A stretch of 64,000 nt of DNA from Marinoscillum sp. MHG1-6 (GTDB lineage: Bacteria; Bacteroidota; Bacteroidia; Cytophagales; Cyclobacteriaceae), in NCBI RefSeq assembly GCF_024714475.1, contig NZ_JAMZMI010000008.1:62001-126000 (forward strand). Direction: 5' to 3'. A program made the translations under genes and the position numbers. Positions 7,363-15,437 of this stretch are shown here, piece after piece (the first letter of the stretch is position 1; each line of letters begins with the position of its first letter). The notes beneath the pieces are model-generated. The model did no database searches. It had not been told where the DNA came from and saw only the letters and a program-made list of their open reading frames with translations.

Positions 7363-8265
7363 GTTTAAGGGATTTGCAGTTCCATTCGGGGTAGAAATAA
7401 TATGTATATCTCTTTGAGGGAACGGGATTTCTACTCCTTCTTCTCCAAATCTTTTGAAGATCTCGAAATACAATTCACTTTTCAGAACCCTTGGCTTATC
7501 TGTGTGGGTGGTGGTCCAAACGGCAAGATAAAAGTTGATGGAGCTATCCCCATACTCATCAAAAAGCACCGTAGACTCCGGATTATCGAGAACATGCGGG
7601 TTGTCCTTAGCCACTGCAAGTAATATTTTCTTGATTTTGGCCGGGTCTTCTTTGTAGCTCACGCCTACAGGAATTCTAAATCGGATATTCCGATCATTGT
7701 GACTCCAATTGATCACCTGGCTGGAAATGAACTCTGAATTTGGAACAATGATGGTGATGTTGTCATTGGTACGAATCTCTGTGGCTCTAAATGATATATT
7801 CATCACATCACCCTGAACATCACCCACTTCAATTCGATCACCTACCTTGATGGGCTTTTCGAAAAGGATGATAATTCCTGAAATGAAATTATCAGTAATA
7901 TTTTGAAGACCGAAACCAATACCAACTCCCAATGCACCGGCCAGTATGCTCAGGGCGCTCAGATCAATTCCGGCTGTCTGGATAATAATGACACTACCTA
8001 TGACGATCACCAGAAAGCGGAGAACGGTGCCGATAGATGCCCTTACCCCAGGTTCTAGTTGTGTACGGGTAAGCACATTTTCAACAAGGATCCTTCTAAG
8101 TTTTTTTGAGATAAAGGACAACAGGAAAAAGGCTATGGCAAAGTACAATATCGTACCCATGCTAATAGCTCCTTCACCTAAATTGAAAAGAGGCTTAGAA
8201 AATACCTCAATAAAAGATTGGACGCTCTCCAGGAGGTCACTCCAGATTTCGTTGACTTTATCCAT
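7360..8265 (-). CDS. MscS-family mechanosensitive ion channel
   Basis: Inner-membrane channel of 301 aa that opens under membrane tension and releases solutes on osmotic downshock. Three hydrophobic segments occupy roughly residues 35-125. The pore-lining third helix has the Gly/Ala-rich pattern LAGALGVGIGFGLQNI, followed by the conserved FEKPIKVGDRIEVGDVQG beta domain and a C-terminal alpha/beta cage. Length fits the small MscS/YggB class. It is transcribed alone. Confidence 0.92.
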   Translation of the reverse strand: MDKVNEIWSDLLESVQSFIEVFSKPLFNLGEGAISMGTILYFAIAFFLLSFISKKLRRILVENVLTRTQLEPGVRASIGTVLRFLVIVIGSVIIIQTAGIDLSALSILAGALGVGIGFGLQNITDNFISGIIILFEKPIKVGDRIEVGDVQGDVMNISFRATEIRTNDNITIIVPNSEFISSQVINWSHNDRNIRFRIPVGVSYKEDPAKIKKILLAVAKDNPHVLDNPESTVLFDEYGDSSINFYLAVWTTTHTDKPRVLKSELYFEIFKRFGEEGVEIPFPQRDIHIISTPNGTANPLN

Positions 8266-8369
8266 AGATGTTCAAATTAAACAATGGAAATCACAATAGG
8301 TTTGAAACCGAAAGCAAAAATTCAGAGGTAATGTCTGAATAAAGAAAGGAATGAAGGGACCTTTTGAAT

Positions 8370-8657
8370 TTACTTTTTTCGGAGTTTTCGCTCAAGGAAC
8401 TCATACATCATGTTCAGGGCCTGCTCACGAAACCTTTCCTGCGACTCTTTACGTTCGTCAGAGCTTACTTCTATTTTGCTGAGTTCTTTCAAAAATGCTT
8501 CTCCAATGGGGCGGGCATAATCAGGGCTACTTGATATTTCGTCCAATTCACTACCAAAGATATGATCCGTGGATGTGTTGCTTCCAGGAGAAATTGATTC
8601 AAGCTTAAGCTCAAGTTTTTTCAGGTATAATTCCTCTAATTCTGAAGTTGTACTCAT
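8370..8657 (-). CDS. Hypothetical small acidic/charged protein
   Basis: I do not recognise this 95-aa protein. It is hydrophilic, with no signal peptide or membrane segment, and is likely mostly helical (long Glu/Lys/Leu heptad-like stretches at residues 5-20 and 55-95, ending in a basic ERKLRKK tail). It has an ATG, sits alone between mscS and the queA-like gene, and has normal composition, so it is probably real. Confidence 0.6.
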   Translation of the reverse strand: MSTTSELEELYLKKLELKLESISPGSNTSTDHIFGSELDEISSSPDYARPIGEAFLKELSKIEVSSDERKESQERFREQALNMMYEFLERKLRKK

Positions 8658-8752
8658 AGTCGATCACTGTTTAAGTAAAAATAAAGATAATATGAGGTCA
8701 AAGAAATAATATGGCCGTTCATTTTTGAGAACAATATTTTATCGCAAGCCCC

Positions 8753-9937
8753 TTATGGCATGAGTAGCGAGCTGTCACCGTAGCTAAGGAATCTGTAGTC
8801 ATTGTTGAGTGCCTCTGAATATATCTTTTTCCAATTGGCTCCTACCAAAGCCGCAACAAGCAAGATGAGGGTTGAGCCAGGTAAATGAAAGTTGGTGACT
8901 AAACCCTTACAAATACGAAAAGTATATCCGGGGAAAATGAATATTTCCGTATGGCCAATAATTCGATCCACATTCAGACGGTCCATATAGTCGAGTACGT
9001 TATTCAGACTTTCCTCTTTTGAAATATTTTGTTCGTCCTGATAAGGTTGAAGCTTTTCTATTTTGAATTCCGCAGAAGGATCCTTTTTGAGCTTAACTCC
9101 AAACCAATAAAGGCTTTCGAGGGTACGCATACTGGTTGTGCCCACAGGAATGATGGTGTTATTATTCAGGATACCTTCGATATTCAACCGGGTAACGATA
9201 ACCTGTTCTCGGTGCATCGGATGATCCTCAACAGTTGATGACTTGATCGGTTGGAAGGTGCCAGCGGAAACGTGGAGTGTCAGGTAATCAGTGGTGATTT
9301 TCTTTTCGTTCAGTTGGTCAATCACTTTTTCCGTAAAATGCAGACCGGCAGTGGGAGCGGCGACAGCCCCTTCATGGTGAGAATATACAGTCTGATAACG
9401 AGGTTTATCTTCAGCTTCTACTTCCCGGTTGATATATGGGGGGAGGGGTATGTTTCCTATAGCCTCTACAATTTCTGAGAAGGATTGTTGTGAGTTCCAA
9501 TTAAGTGCGACTTCCTCACCATCTTTTCTTAGTGCGGTTACCTCCACACCCTCAGGCAACGACATTTGTAATTCAGTTCCAATTTTCCATTTTTTGGCAT
9601 TTCCTATCATACAGTGCCAGTTACAACCTTCTGAAGTGGCCATGACTTCCGCATGAATATTGGAAGGTGCCAGAGGTTCTAAGAGAAAAATTTCTATCCT
9701 TGCCCCTGTATCCTTATGAAAGATCAGGCGAGCAGGGATTACCTTGGTGTCGTTAAATACCAGGTGACAGGAAGAAGGTAACAGGTCAGGCAACTGGCGA
9801 AATTGCTGATGAAAAACTTCTCCTTTGGAATAATGTAATAATTTAGAGTCGGATCGGTTTGCGAGTGGATGCTTGGCTATTTTTTCGTTGGGTAATTCGT
9901 AAGTGTATTCCGCCAGATCAATATTATTTTCAATCAT
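8753..9937 (-). CDS. QueA-family S-adenosylmethionine:tRNA ribosyltransferase-isomerase (long paralogue)
   Basis: Member of the family that uses the ribosyl group of SAM to make epoxyqueuosine at tRNA position 34. Typical QueA motifs appear: NDTKVIPARL near residue 65, APTAGLHFT near 195, and GTTSMRTLES and LPGSTLILLVAAL towards the end. At 394 aa it is longer than canonical QueA (about 350 aa). Many Bacteroidota carry both a ~350-aa QueA and this longer form, so it may not be the true QueA. It is divergent from menC with 17 bp between start codons. Confidence 0.8.
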   Translation of the reverse strand: MIENNIDLAEYTYELPNEKIAKHPLANRSDSKLLHYSKGEVFHQQFRQLPDLLPSSCHLVFNDTKVIPARLIFHKDTGARIEIFLLEPLAPSNIHAEVMATSEGCNWHCMIGNAKKWKIGTELQMSLPEGVEVTALRKDGEEVALNWNSQQSFSEIVEAIGNIPLPPYINREVEAEDKPRYQTVYSHHEGAVAAPTAGLHFTEKVIDQLNEKKITTDYLTLHVSAGTFQPIKSSTVEDHPMHREQVIVTRLNIEGILNNNTIIPVGTTSMRTLESLYWFGVKLKKDPSAEFKIEKLQPYQDEQNISKEESLNNVLDYMDRLNVDRIIGHTEIFIFPGYTFRICKGLVTNFHLPGSTLILLVAALVGANWKKIYSEALNNDYRFLSYGDSSLLMP

Positions 9938-9954
9938 AAATTTTTGTACTGCCC

Positions 9955-11019
9955 ATGTTGATGCTCGAATATAAAGACTATACGCTTGACTTTAAGTTTG
10001 AAGCGGGAACATCACGTGGAGTGATGCGTCAGCACAGGGCTTATTTATTGAAAATCTCAGCGAATGGTTTGAGTCCCTTTGGATATGGAGAGGCTGCGCC
10101 TTTGCCGCGTTTGAGTGTGGATGATTTTGAGGAACTCGAGCCAGTACTCCTAGAGCTGATAAATAACCTGAGAAGATGTGAGCTCCCTTCTAATCAAAAG
10201 GACGTATTTGATTTAGTAGCGGAATTAGTGAGCCCTGCATTTCCTAGCGTAAGGTTTGCTTTAGAGACGGCCTTGCTGGACTTGCTTCACAGGGGAAATC
10301 AAATCATTTTTCCAAGCGAGTTTCTCAAGGGTCAGTCCATTCCAATCAATGGGTTGATTTGGATGGGTGATCAGGATTTCATGAGAACGCAGGTGGATAA
10401 GAAATTGGAGGCTGGTTTTACCTGTATTAAAATAAAAGTAGGAGCTATAGACTGGGAGCATGAGCTAGATATCATTCAATATATACGATCGAAATCCAGG
10501 GACGTGACGATCAGGTTGGATGCTAATGGAGGCTTCCCCACAAACGAGGTTTTTGCCAGATTAAAAGATTTAGATGGACTGGATATTCACTCCATCGAAC
10601 AGCCAATTATGCCACGACAGCCGGAAGCCATGAGGTTGATCTGTGAAAAATCGAAAATTCCTATTGTCCTTGATGAAGAGCTTATAGGTATTACTGACCA
10701 TCGGGCCAAAAAGGTACTGCTCGAAGACTGTCTACCTGCCTTTATTATTCTCAAGCCGACCTTGCTAGGAGGCTTTCGTGCATCACTAGAATGGATCAAG
10801 ATAGCTGAGGAGCTTGGTATTGATTGGTGGTTCACGTCAGCTTTGGAAAGTAATGTAGGCTTGAATGCGATCAGTCAATTTGCTGCTTCTTTGGAACCTA
10901 AACCATATCATGGATTAGGCACCGGACAACTTTACCATAACAACATTATGTCCCCACTAACCATTGAAGGTGAGCGCCTTCATTATAATCACACCTACAA
11001 CTGGCACATGCCTTTTTAA
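9955..11019 (+). CDS. menC: o-Succinylbenzoate synthase (enolase superfamily)
   Basis: Dehydrates SHCHC to o-succinylbenzoate in menaquinone synthesis. The muconate-lactonizing-type barrel has the full catalytic set: KxK at Lys159/Lys161, metal ligands Asp189 (LDANGG), Glu215 (IEQP) and Asp240 (LDEEL), and Lys267 (LKPTLLGG). The INGLIWMG strand before the barrel is typical of Bacteroidota MenC; a dipeptide epimerase is the main alternative. No other men genes are nearby. Two in-frame ATGs (9955, 9961) could start it. Its end overlaps the convergent gene by 4 bp. Confidence 0.85.
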   Translation: MLMLEYKDYTLDFKFEAGTSRGVMRQHRAYLLKISANGLSPFGYGEAAPLPRLSVDDFEELEPVLLELINNLRRCELPSNQKDVFDLVAELVSPAFPSVRFALETALLDLLHRGNQIIFPSEFLKGQSIPINGLIWMGDQDFMRTQVDKKLEAGFTCIKIKVGAIDWEHELDIIQYIRSKSRDVTIRLDANGGFPTNEVFARLKDLDGLDIHSIEQPIMPRQPEAMRLICEKSKIPIVLDEELIGITDHRAKKVLLEDCLPAFIILKPTLLGGFRASLEWIKIAEELGIDWWFTSALESNVGLNAISQFAASLEPKPYHGLGTGQLYHNNIMSPLTIEGERLHYNHTYNWHMPF

Positions 11020-11495
11020 GGTCCTGGAGGACCATGGTGCGGGTGGCGTGGTGACTGAAGGATTATTTCCAGTTTACTAAGCTGCTCGGGAGTACAGATT
11101 TGACTGAGTTGGTAAAAATGCTGGTACTGCTCTTTCTCATCTGCCATATGCGCTTCAGAAAGTTTTGTCATCAGGCGATCAATCACAGCATTATCCTTGG
11201 AACCTGTTGTGACCTGCCTGGCAAGCTGCATTTTATATTCTCTTATGATTTTCCCTAAGGAATCTTTCCTGGCTTTATGTTGCTGAAACAGCCTTCGGAA
11301 CTCCTCTCTTTGATCCGGGGTCAGGTCTAGCTTTTGAGTCAGGAACTGAGCTCCTTTGTTTCTTTCAGCTCTGAATGGGTGAGCATCTCTTCCTCCATGC
11401 ACCCTGGGTAGGATCAGTACAATGAGTAGTGAGATGTTAATGATCACCAATATCAGAACGCTGATAACCAGGTATTTGACTTGTTTTTCTTTCAT
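11016..11495 (-). CDS. CnrX/Spy-like periplasmic sensor, membrane-anchored
   Basis: 159 aa with one N-terminal membrane segment (residues 8-30) and a periplasmic helical domain with the LTPDQREEFRRLFQQHK motif of the Spy/CpxP/CnrX superfamily, plus a second TPEQLSKL near the end and a His/Pro-rich tail (PRHPHHGPPGP) that could bind metal. It is the last gene of a four-gene operon with an ECF sigma factor and its anti-sigma, the arrangement of metal or envelope stress sensing (CnrYXH-like). The ligand is unknown. Confidence 0.75.
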   Translation of the reverse strand: MKEKQVKYLVISVLILVIINISLLIVLILPRVHGGRDAHPFRAERNKGAQFLTQKLDLTPDQREEFRRLFQQHKARKDSLGKIIREYKMQLARQVTTGSKDNAVIDRLMTKLSEAHMADEKEQYQHFYQLSQICTPEQLSKLEIILQSPRHPHHGPPGP

Positions 11496-11497
11496 GT

Positions 11498-11791
11498 CTA
11501 ATAGTTTAACAATGATGCTGTAGGCTCGAAATACTCAGTTTTAAAATCATCCACTTCGGCGACGTCATTTTCTTCTGTTTGCAAAATCATGAATCCATTA
11601 ACCAGCGCCATAATAAGCATAGCTGCCACGCCAGCTTGTAACCAGTGAAACCATTTGCTGCTACCGGGGTCCAGTGAATGCATCCGCTCTTGCAGCTTTT
11701 CATAGAACCCGGCAGGCGCAGCCGCCCTTTTGATGTTGTCCAGGCTGCTAAGGGTTTCCTCAACTCTATTTTCTGATGAATTCTCTTTCAT
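11498..11791 (-). CDS. Putative anti-sigma factor, single-pass membrane protein
   Basis: 97-aa protein with a hydrophilic cytoplasmic part (residues 1-45), one transmembrane segment (about 48-70: HWLQAGVAAMLIMALVNGFMIL) and a short acidic periplasmic tail. It overlaps the 3' end of the ECF sigma gene by 26 bp and is followed 2 bp later by the CnrX-like gene. Position and topology mark it as the cognate membrane anti-sigma factor; no zinc-binding HxxxCxxC motif is present. Confidence 0.7.
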   Translation of the reverse strand: MKENSSENRVEETLSSLDNIKRAAAPAGFYEKLQERMHSLDPGSSKWFHWLQAGVAAMLIMALVNGFMILQTEENDVAEVDDFKTEYFEPTASLLNY

Positions 11792-12296
11792 AATAATTTC
11801 TTAGTAGGTTCCTCAATCCTTCTTTAGCGCGATGTAAAAGTGATTCAACAGAGGAGGTACTTTTGTCGATTACCTTCGATATCTCTTCCGTTGTAAGTCC
11901 TTCTATTTTGCTAAGCGTGAAGGCCACCTTTTGGTTTTCAGGTAATTCGTCGATCGCCTGAAAAAGCGCCCGTGCATTTTCCTGGTTTTCCAACTCCACT
12001 CCAGGGTGAAAGAAAGAAGTAATTTGTTCATGGCCATCAAGGCTCATCATTATCCCGGAACGCTTACCGGCCTTTAATTTCCGGAGCAACTCCAGACATT
12101 TATTCACAGCGATGCGGTAGATCCAGGTACCGGTTTCGGACTTGCCTAAAAAGAAATCATAGGATTTGAATACCTGGATGAAGACCTCTTGCGCCACATC
12201 CTCTGCGTCCTCCTGGTTTTTGAGAAACCCAAGACAGGTATTATAAACCCTGTCCTGGTAGGTTAACACTATCTCTTTGAATTCCTTTTCTGACAC
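11766..12296 (-). CDS. ECF-type RNA polymerase sigma factor
   Basis: 176 aa with sigma region 2 (residues 15-75: YNTCLGFLKNQEDAEDVAQEVFIQVFK) and region 4 (residues 115-165: LPENQKVAFTLSKIEGLTTEEIS, then STSSVESLLHRAKEGLR). It would direct polymerase to stress promoters, probably including its own operon. The start is a GTG (12294-12296), 9 bp after the stop of the Spy-like gene, and no closer ATG fits the conserved N-terminus. Confidence 0.92.
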   Translation of the reverse strand: MSEKEFKEIVLTYQDRVYNTCLGFLKNQEDAEDVAQEVFIQVFKSYDFFLGKSETGTWIYRIAVNKCLELLRKLKAGKRSGIMMSLDGHEQITSFFHPGVELENQENARALFQAIDELPENQKVAFTLSKIEGLTTEEISKVIDKSTSSVESLLHRAKEGLRNLLRNYYEREFIRK

Positions 12297-12305
12297 AAAT
12301 GAAAC

Positions 12306-12770
12306 TTAACCTTTACGATCTCCTTTGCCGTGTGGAGCAGGACCCATCCGTCGAGACGAATGCTTATCAAAAATCACCTTTTGCTTATCTGTTAACATGG
12401 CTCTGCTGGTAATTTGATGATTAGTACGTGCTCTTAAAAGTGAGGTCTCTAATGTCCCAATCTCCTCAATAACCTGATCGATTTCCTTGCGTTTGACCTC
12501 ATCACTGGAAACCAGCGTTTGAAGCCTGGCCTTCTTTTCTCTAAGTTGATTCATGATTGGTTGTGATTCTTTATGAAATCGCACCTTCTCCTCATCGAAC
12601 TTCACCTTCTGCTCTTCAGTGAGTTCTAATCTTTCTGCAAATTGCTCTGCTCTTTGCTTTTGAAAGTCACCGCCCTGGCTTGGACCTTTTCGTTCTCCAT
12701 TTGGTGGCTGTGCCCAGGCTCCAACAGACCAGATCAGCACCATTCCTATAATAAATACCTTTTTCAACAT
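12306..12770 (-). CDS. Spy/CpxP-like periplasmic protein (LTxxQ family)
   Basis: 154-aa secreted protein with a signal peptide ending in AWAQ, then a Gly/Lys/Gln-rich stretch and a helical LTxxQ domain (LELTEEQKVKFDEEK near residue 47 and MLTDKQKVIFDKH near 125). Spy-like proteins act as ATP-independent chaperones or metal sensors in the periplasm. It is first in the operon with the ECF sigma, anti-sigma and CnrX-like genes, so it is probably both regulator and target. The C-terminus is His/Lys/Gly-rich. Confidence 0.8.
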   Translation of the reverse strand: MLKKVFIIGMVLIWSVGAWAQPPNGERKGPSQGGDFQKQRAEQFAERLELTEEQKVKFDEEKVRFHKESQPIMNQLREKKARLQTLVSSDEVKRKEIDQVIEEIGTLETSLLRARTNHQITSRAMLTDKQKVIFDKHSSRRMGPAPHGKGDRKG

Positions 12771-12894
12771 GGTTTTTACGTTTTTAATTTACATTCATTT
12801 CTTTAGATGAAATGCGAATAATAAACTTGCGTCTTATTTCTATTTTTTTTCAGAAAAACGAAAATCAGCGGTTTTTCTTTCAATATTGGCCCTT

Positions 12895-15381
12895 ATGATG
12901 ACTTTTATTAGAAGCATTATTCTTATCCTGGTAACCTATGGACTCGCGGCAGCGTCGACACCGGAAAGATACCATTCAGGGAAAATTCTTCAGATGCTGG
13001 AGAAGTTCAACACCCTTGGGTCGGTACTTTATGTGGCTGCTCATCCGGATGATGAAAATACTCAACTTATTTCATACCTGGCCAATGGTATGAACTTGCG
13101 TGCAGGCTACCTGGCGGCAACACGGGGGGATGGTGGTCAAAACCTTGTGGGTACCGAGATCAGGGAATCATTAGGAATCATCCGAACTCAGGAATTATTA
13201 GCCGCAAGACGAATCGATGGGGGAGAGCAGTTTTTTTCTCGGGCCAATGACTTCGGTTATTCGAAAGATCCTGAGGAAACCTTTGATAAATGGGACCGTG
13301 AGCAGGTACTTGCTGATTTTGTTTGGGTGCTAAGAAAATTCAGACCTGATGTGATTGTAACGCGATTTAGCACGACTCCAAAAGTTACCCATGGGCATCA
13401 TACGGCATCTGCTGTTTTGGCGAAAGAAGCTTTTGGATTAAGCGGTGACAAGAATGCCTACCCTGAGCAACTGGACTATGTTTCTGTCTGGCAACCTACC
13501 CGGCTTTTCTGGAATACGAATACCTGGTTCTTTAGAAGTGATCCTAATAAGTTCAACCCTGACAAATATGTGAAAGTTGATGTGGGTGGTTATGATCCCG
13601 CGCTAGGTGAATCCTATACGGAGATAGCAGCCAGAAGCAGAAGTATGCACAAGAGTCAGGGGTTTGGAAGAAGTGGTTCCAGGGGATCGGAGTATGAATA
13701 TTTAGAACAATGGGAAGGTGAAGCTGTAAAGGATGTTTTTGAAGGACTGGACTTTACATGGAAAAGAGTCAACGCCGAGGAAATTGGTGAAATGGTGAAT
13801 GAAGCGATCATGTATTTCAATCCGTCCGAACCCGAATCAATCCTGCCGGATCTTATAGAAATAAGGAAAAGGGTGGAGGATCTGAAAGATGATTTTTGGA
13901 GGGAGGTCAAGCTCAAAGAAATAGATCAATTAATACTGGCCGTAACTGGTACTTATATAGAGTTCGTAAGTGATGCTTCTCAATATAGCCCGGGTGATAC
14001 GATGTCCGTGAATTTGGAGATCATCAATAGAAGTAAGGCGCCGGTCGTTTTATCGGGAGTCTCATTTTCAAAGTGGTCGAATAATTATATCTACAACCTG
14101 AAATTGGCTAATAACCAGTTGAACGAGTTGAGTTACGAATTACCATTTAGTCACAGCGTACCGATATCTAATCCTTACTGGCTTAAAGAAGCAGGTAAGG
14201 AAGGGATGTACAACGTAGAGGATCAGAGGTTAATTAGTACTCCGGAAAATGGGCCTGTTGTTACGGCAAAAGTAATTCTTCGAATTAAGGATCAATTTCT
14301 TGAGTGCGAAGTGCCAGTAGTATATAAAACTACTGACAGAGTGAAGGGAGAGATTTACAAACCAGTTTCTATCACCCCGAAGGTAATGGTTAATATTAGT
14401 CAGAAGGCGTTGGTCTATGTAGATGATGAACCTAAAAAGGTTCAGGTGACCATCATTGGGGGAGCGCCCTATGCGCAGGGCCAACTTAAATTGAATTTGC
14501 CTAATGGCTGGAATGCCGAGCCGTCAGTTCAGGATTTTGTGATCACCAGAAAGGGCGAGGAGCAGGTGTTTGATTTTATGGTCACCCCTTCTAAAGAAAC
14601 AGGTGAATATAAGATAGGCGCCATCGCCATTTTAGGAAATCAGGAGTTTAATCGGGGCCGTGTGATGATCAGTTATGATCATATCCCGGAACAGGTATGG
14701 TTCCCGAAATCGGAGACTAAGGCTGTACGCCTTAATTTGAAAAAGTCGGGGAATTTGATCGGGTATATTATGGGGGCCGGAGATGAGGTTCCCTACAGCC
14801 TGGGACAGATGGGCTATCAGACACAGTTGTTGGATAAGGAGACGGTCACAGCACAGAATTTGCAACAATATGATGCGGTGATCGTTGGAATCAGGGCATT
14901 TAATACGCTGGATTGGCTGGCATTTAAGAATAAAGAACTGTTTGAATACACAAAGAATGGGGGCACGGTGATCGTACAATACAACACTTATGGAACAGTC
15001 ACCGAGGAGTTGGCGCCATATCCCATCAAAATTTCAAGAGATCGTGTCGCGGTGGAGCAGGCAGAGGTGAAGATACTGGATAAGAAAGCGGCCGTATTGA
15101 ACTATCCTAATCAATTGGAAAAATCAGATTTCGATAACTGGGTTCAGGAACGTGGTTTATACTTCCCGAACGAGTGGAGTAAGGAGTTTACACCTGTATT
15201 AAGTATGAATGACCCCGGAGAGAGTGCCAAAGAAGGGAGCTTGCTTATTGCTCAGTATGGGAAGGGATATTATATCTACACGGGAATATCATTCTTTAGG
15301 GAATTGCCTGCGGGAGTTCCCGGAGCCTTTCGATTGCTGGCTAATCTGATCTCAATAGGTAAGACTGATAAGGAAAATTGA
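12895..15381 (+). CDS. Large PIG-L/LmbE-type deacetylase, exported
   Basis: Zn-dependent N-deacetylase-like protein of about 828 aa. After a signal peptide, residues 45-190 hold the PIG-L domain with AAHPDDEN (metal ligands and catalytic Asp), TRGDGGQN and the later HGHHTAS motif that completes the metal site. The middle is beta-rich (two Ig/NEW3-like parts), and the C-terminus (GYIMGAGDEVPYSLGQ onward) resembles a glutamine-amidotransferase-like fold. The substrate is probably an extracellular N-acetyl sugar, which is a guess. An upstream TTG (12886) extends the frame, but the ATG at 12895 is a better start. Confidence 0.85.
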   Translation: MMTFIRSIILILVTYGLAAASTPERYHSGKILQMLEKFNTLGSVLYVAAHPDDENTQLISYLANGMNLRAGYLAATRGDGGQNLVGTEIRESLGIIRTQELLAARRIDGGEQFFSRANDFGYSKDPEETFDKWDREQVLADFVWVLRKFRPDVIVTRFSTTPKVTHGHHTASAVLAKEAFGLSGDKNAYPEQLDYVSVWQPTRLFWNTNTWFFRSDPNKFNPDKYVKVDVGGYDPALGESYTEIAARSRSMHKSQGFGRSGSRGSEYEYLEQWEGEAVKDVFEGLDFTWKRVNAEEIGEMVNEAIMYFNPSEPESILPDLIEIRKRVEDLKDDFWREVKLKEIDQLILAVTGTYIEFVSDASQYSPGDTMSVNLEIINRSKAPVVLSGVSFSKWSNNYIYNLKLANNQLNELSYELPFSHSVPISNPYWLKEAGKEGMYNVEDQRLISTPENGPVVTAKVILRIKDQFLECEVPVVYKTTDRVKGEIYKPVSITPKVMVNISQKALVYVDDEPKKVQVTIIGGAPYAQGQLKLNLPNGWNAEPSVQDFVITRKGEEQVFDFMVTPSKETGEYKIGAIAILGNQEFNRGRVMISYDHIPEQVWFPKSETKAVRLNLKKSGNLIGYIMGAGDEVPYSLGQMGYQTQLLDKETVTAQNLQQYDAVIVGIRAFNTLDWLAFKNKELFEYTKNGGTVIVQYNTYGTVTEELAPYPIKISRDRVAVEQAEVKILDKKAAVLNYPNQLEKSDFDNWVQERGLYFPNEWSKEFTPVLSMNDPGESAKEGSLLIAQYGKGYYIYTGISFFRELPAGVPGAFRLLANLISIGKTDKEN

Positions 15382-15437
15382 AGCGATATGTGGGTTAATC
15401 TTTTTCATTCCAAAAACTAAATGGCTGACCTGACTGG

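Noticed and set aside
7946-8299. Open frame of 117 codons on the plus strand inside mscS
   Set aside because: Shadow of a real MscS gene on the opposite strand; composition is that of reverse-complement membrane helices.
14632-14979. Open frame of 115 codons opposite the PIG-L gene
   Set aside because: Antisense shadow with no start context or recognisable fold.
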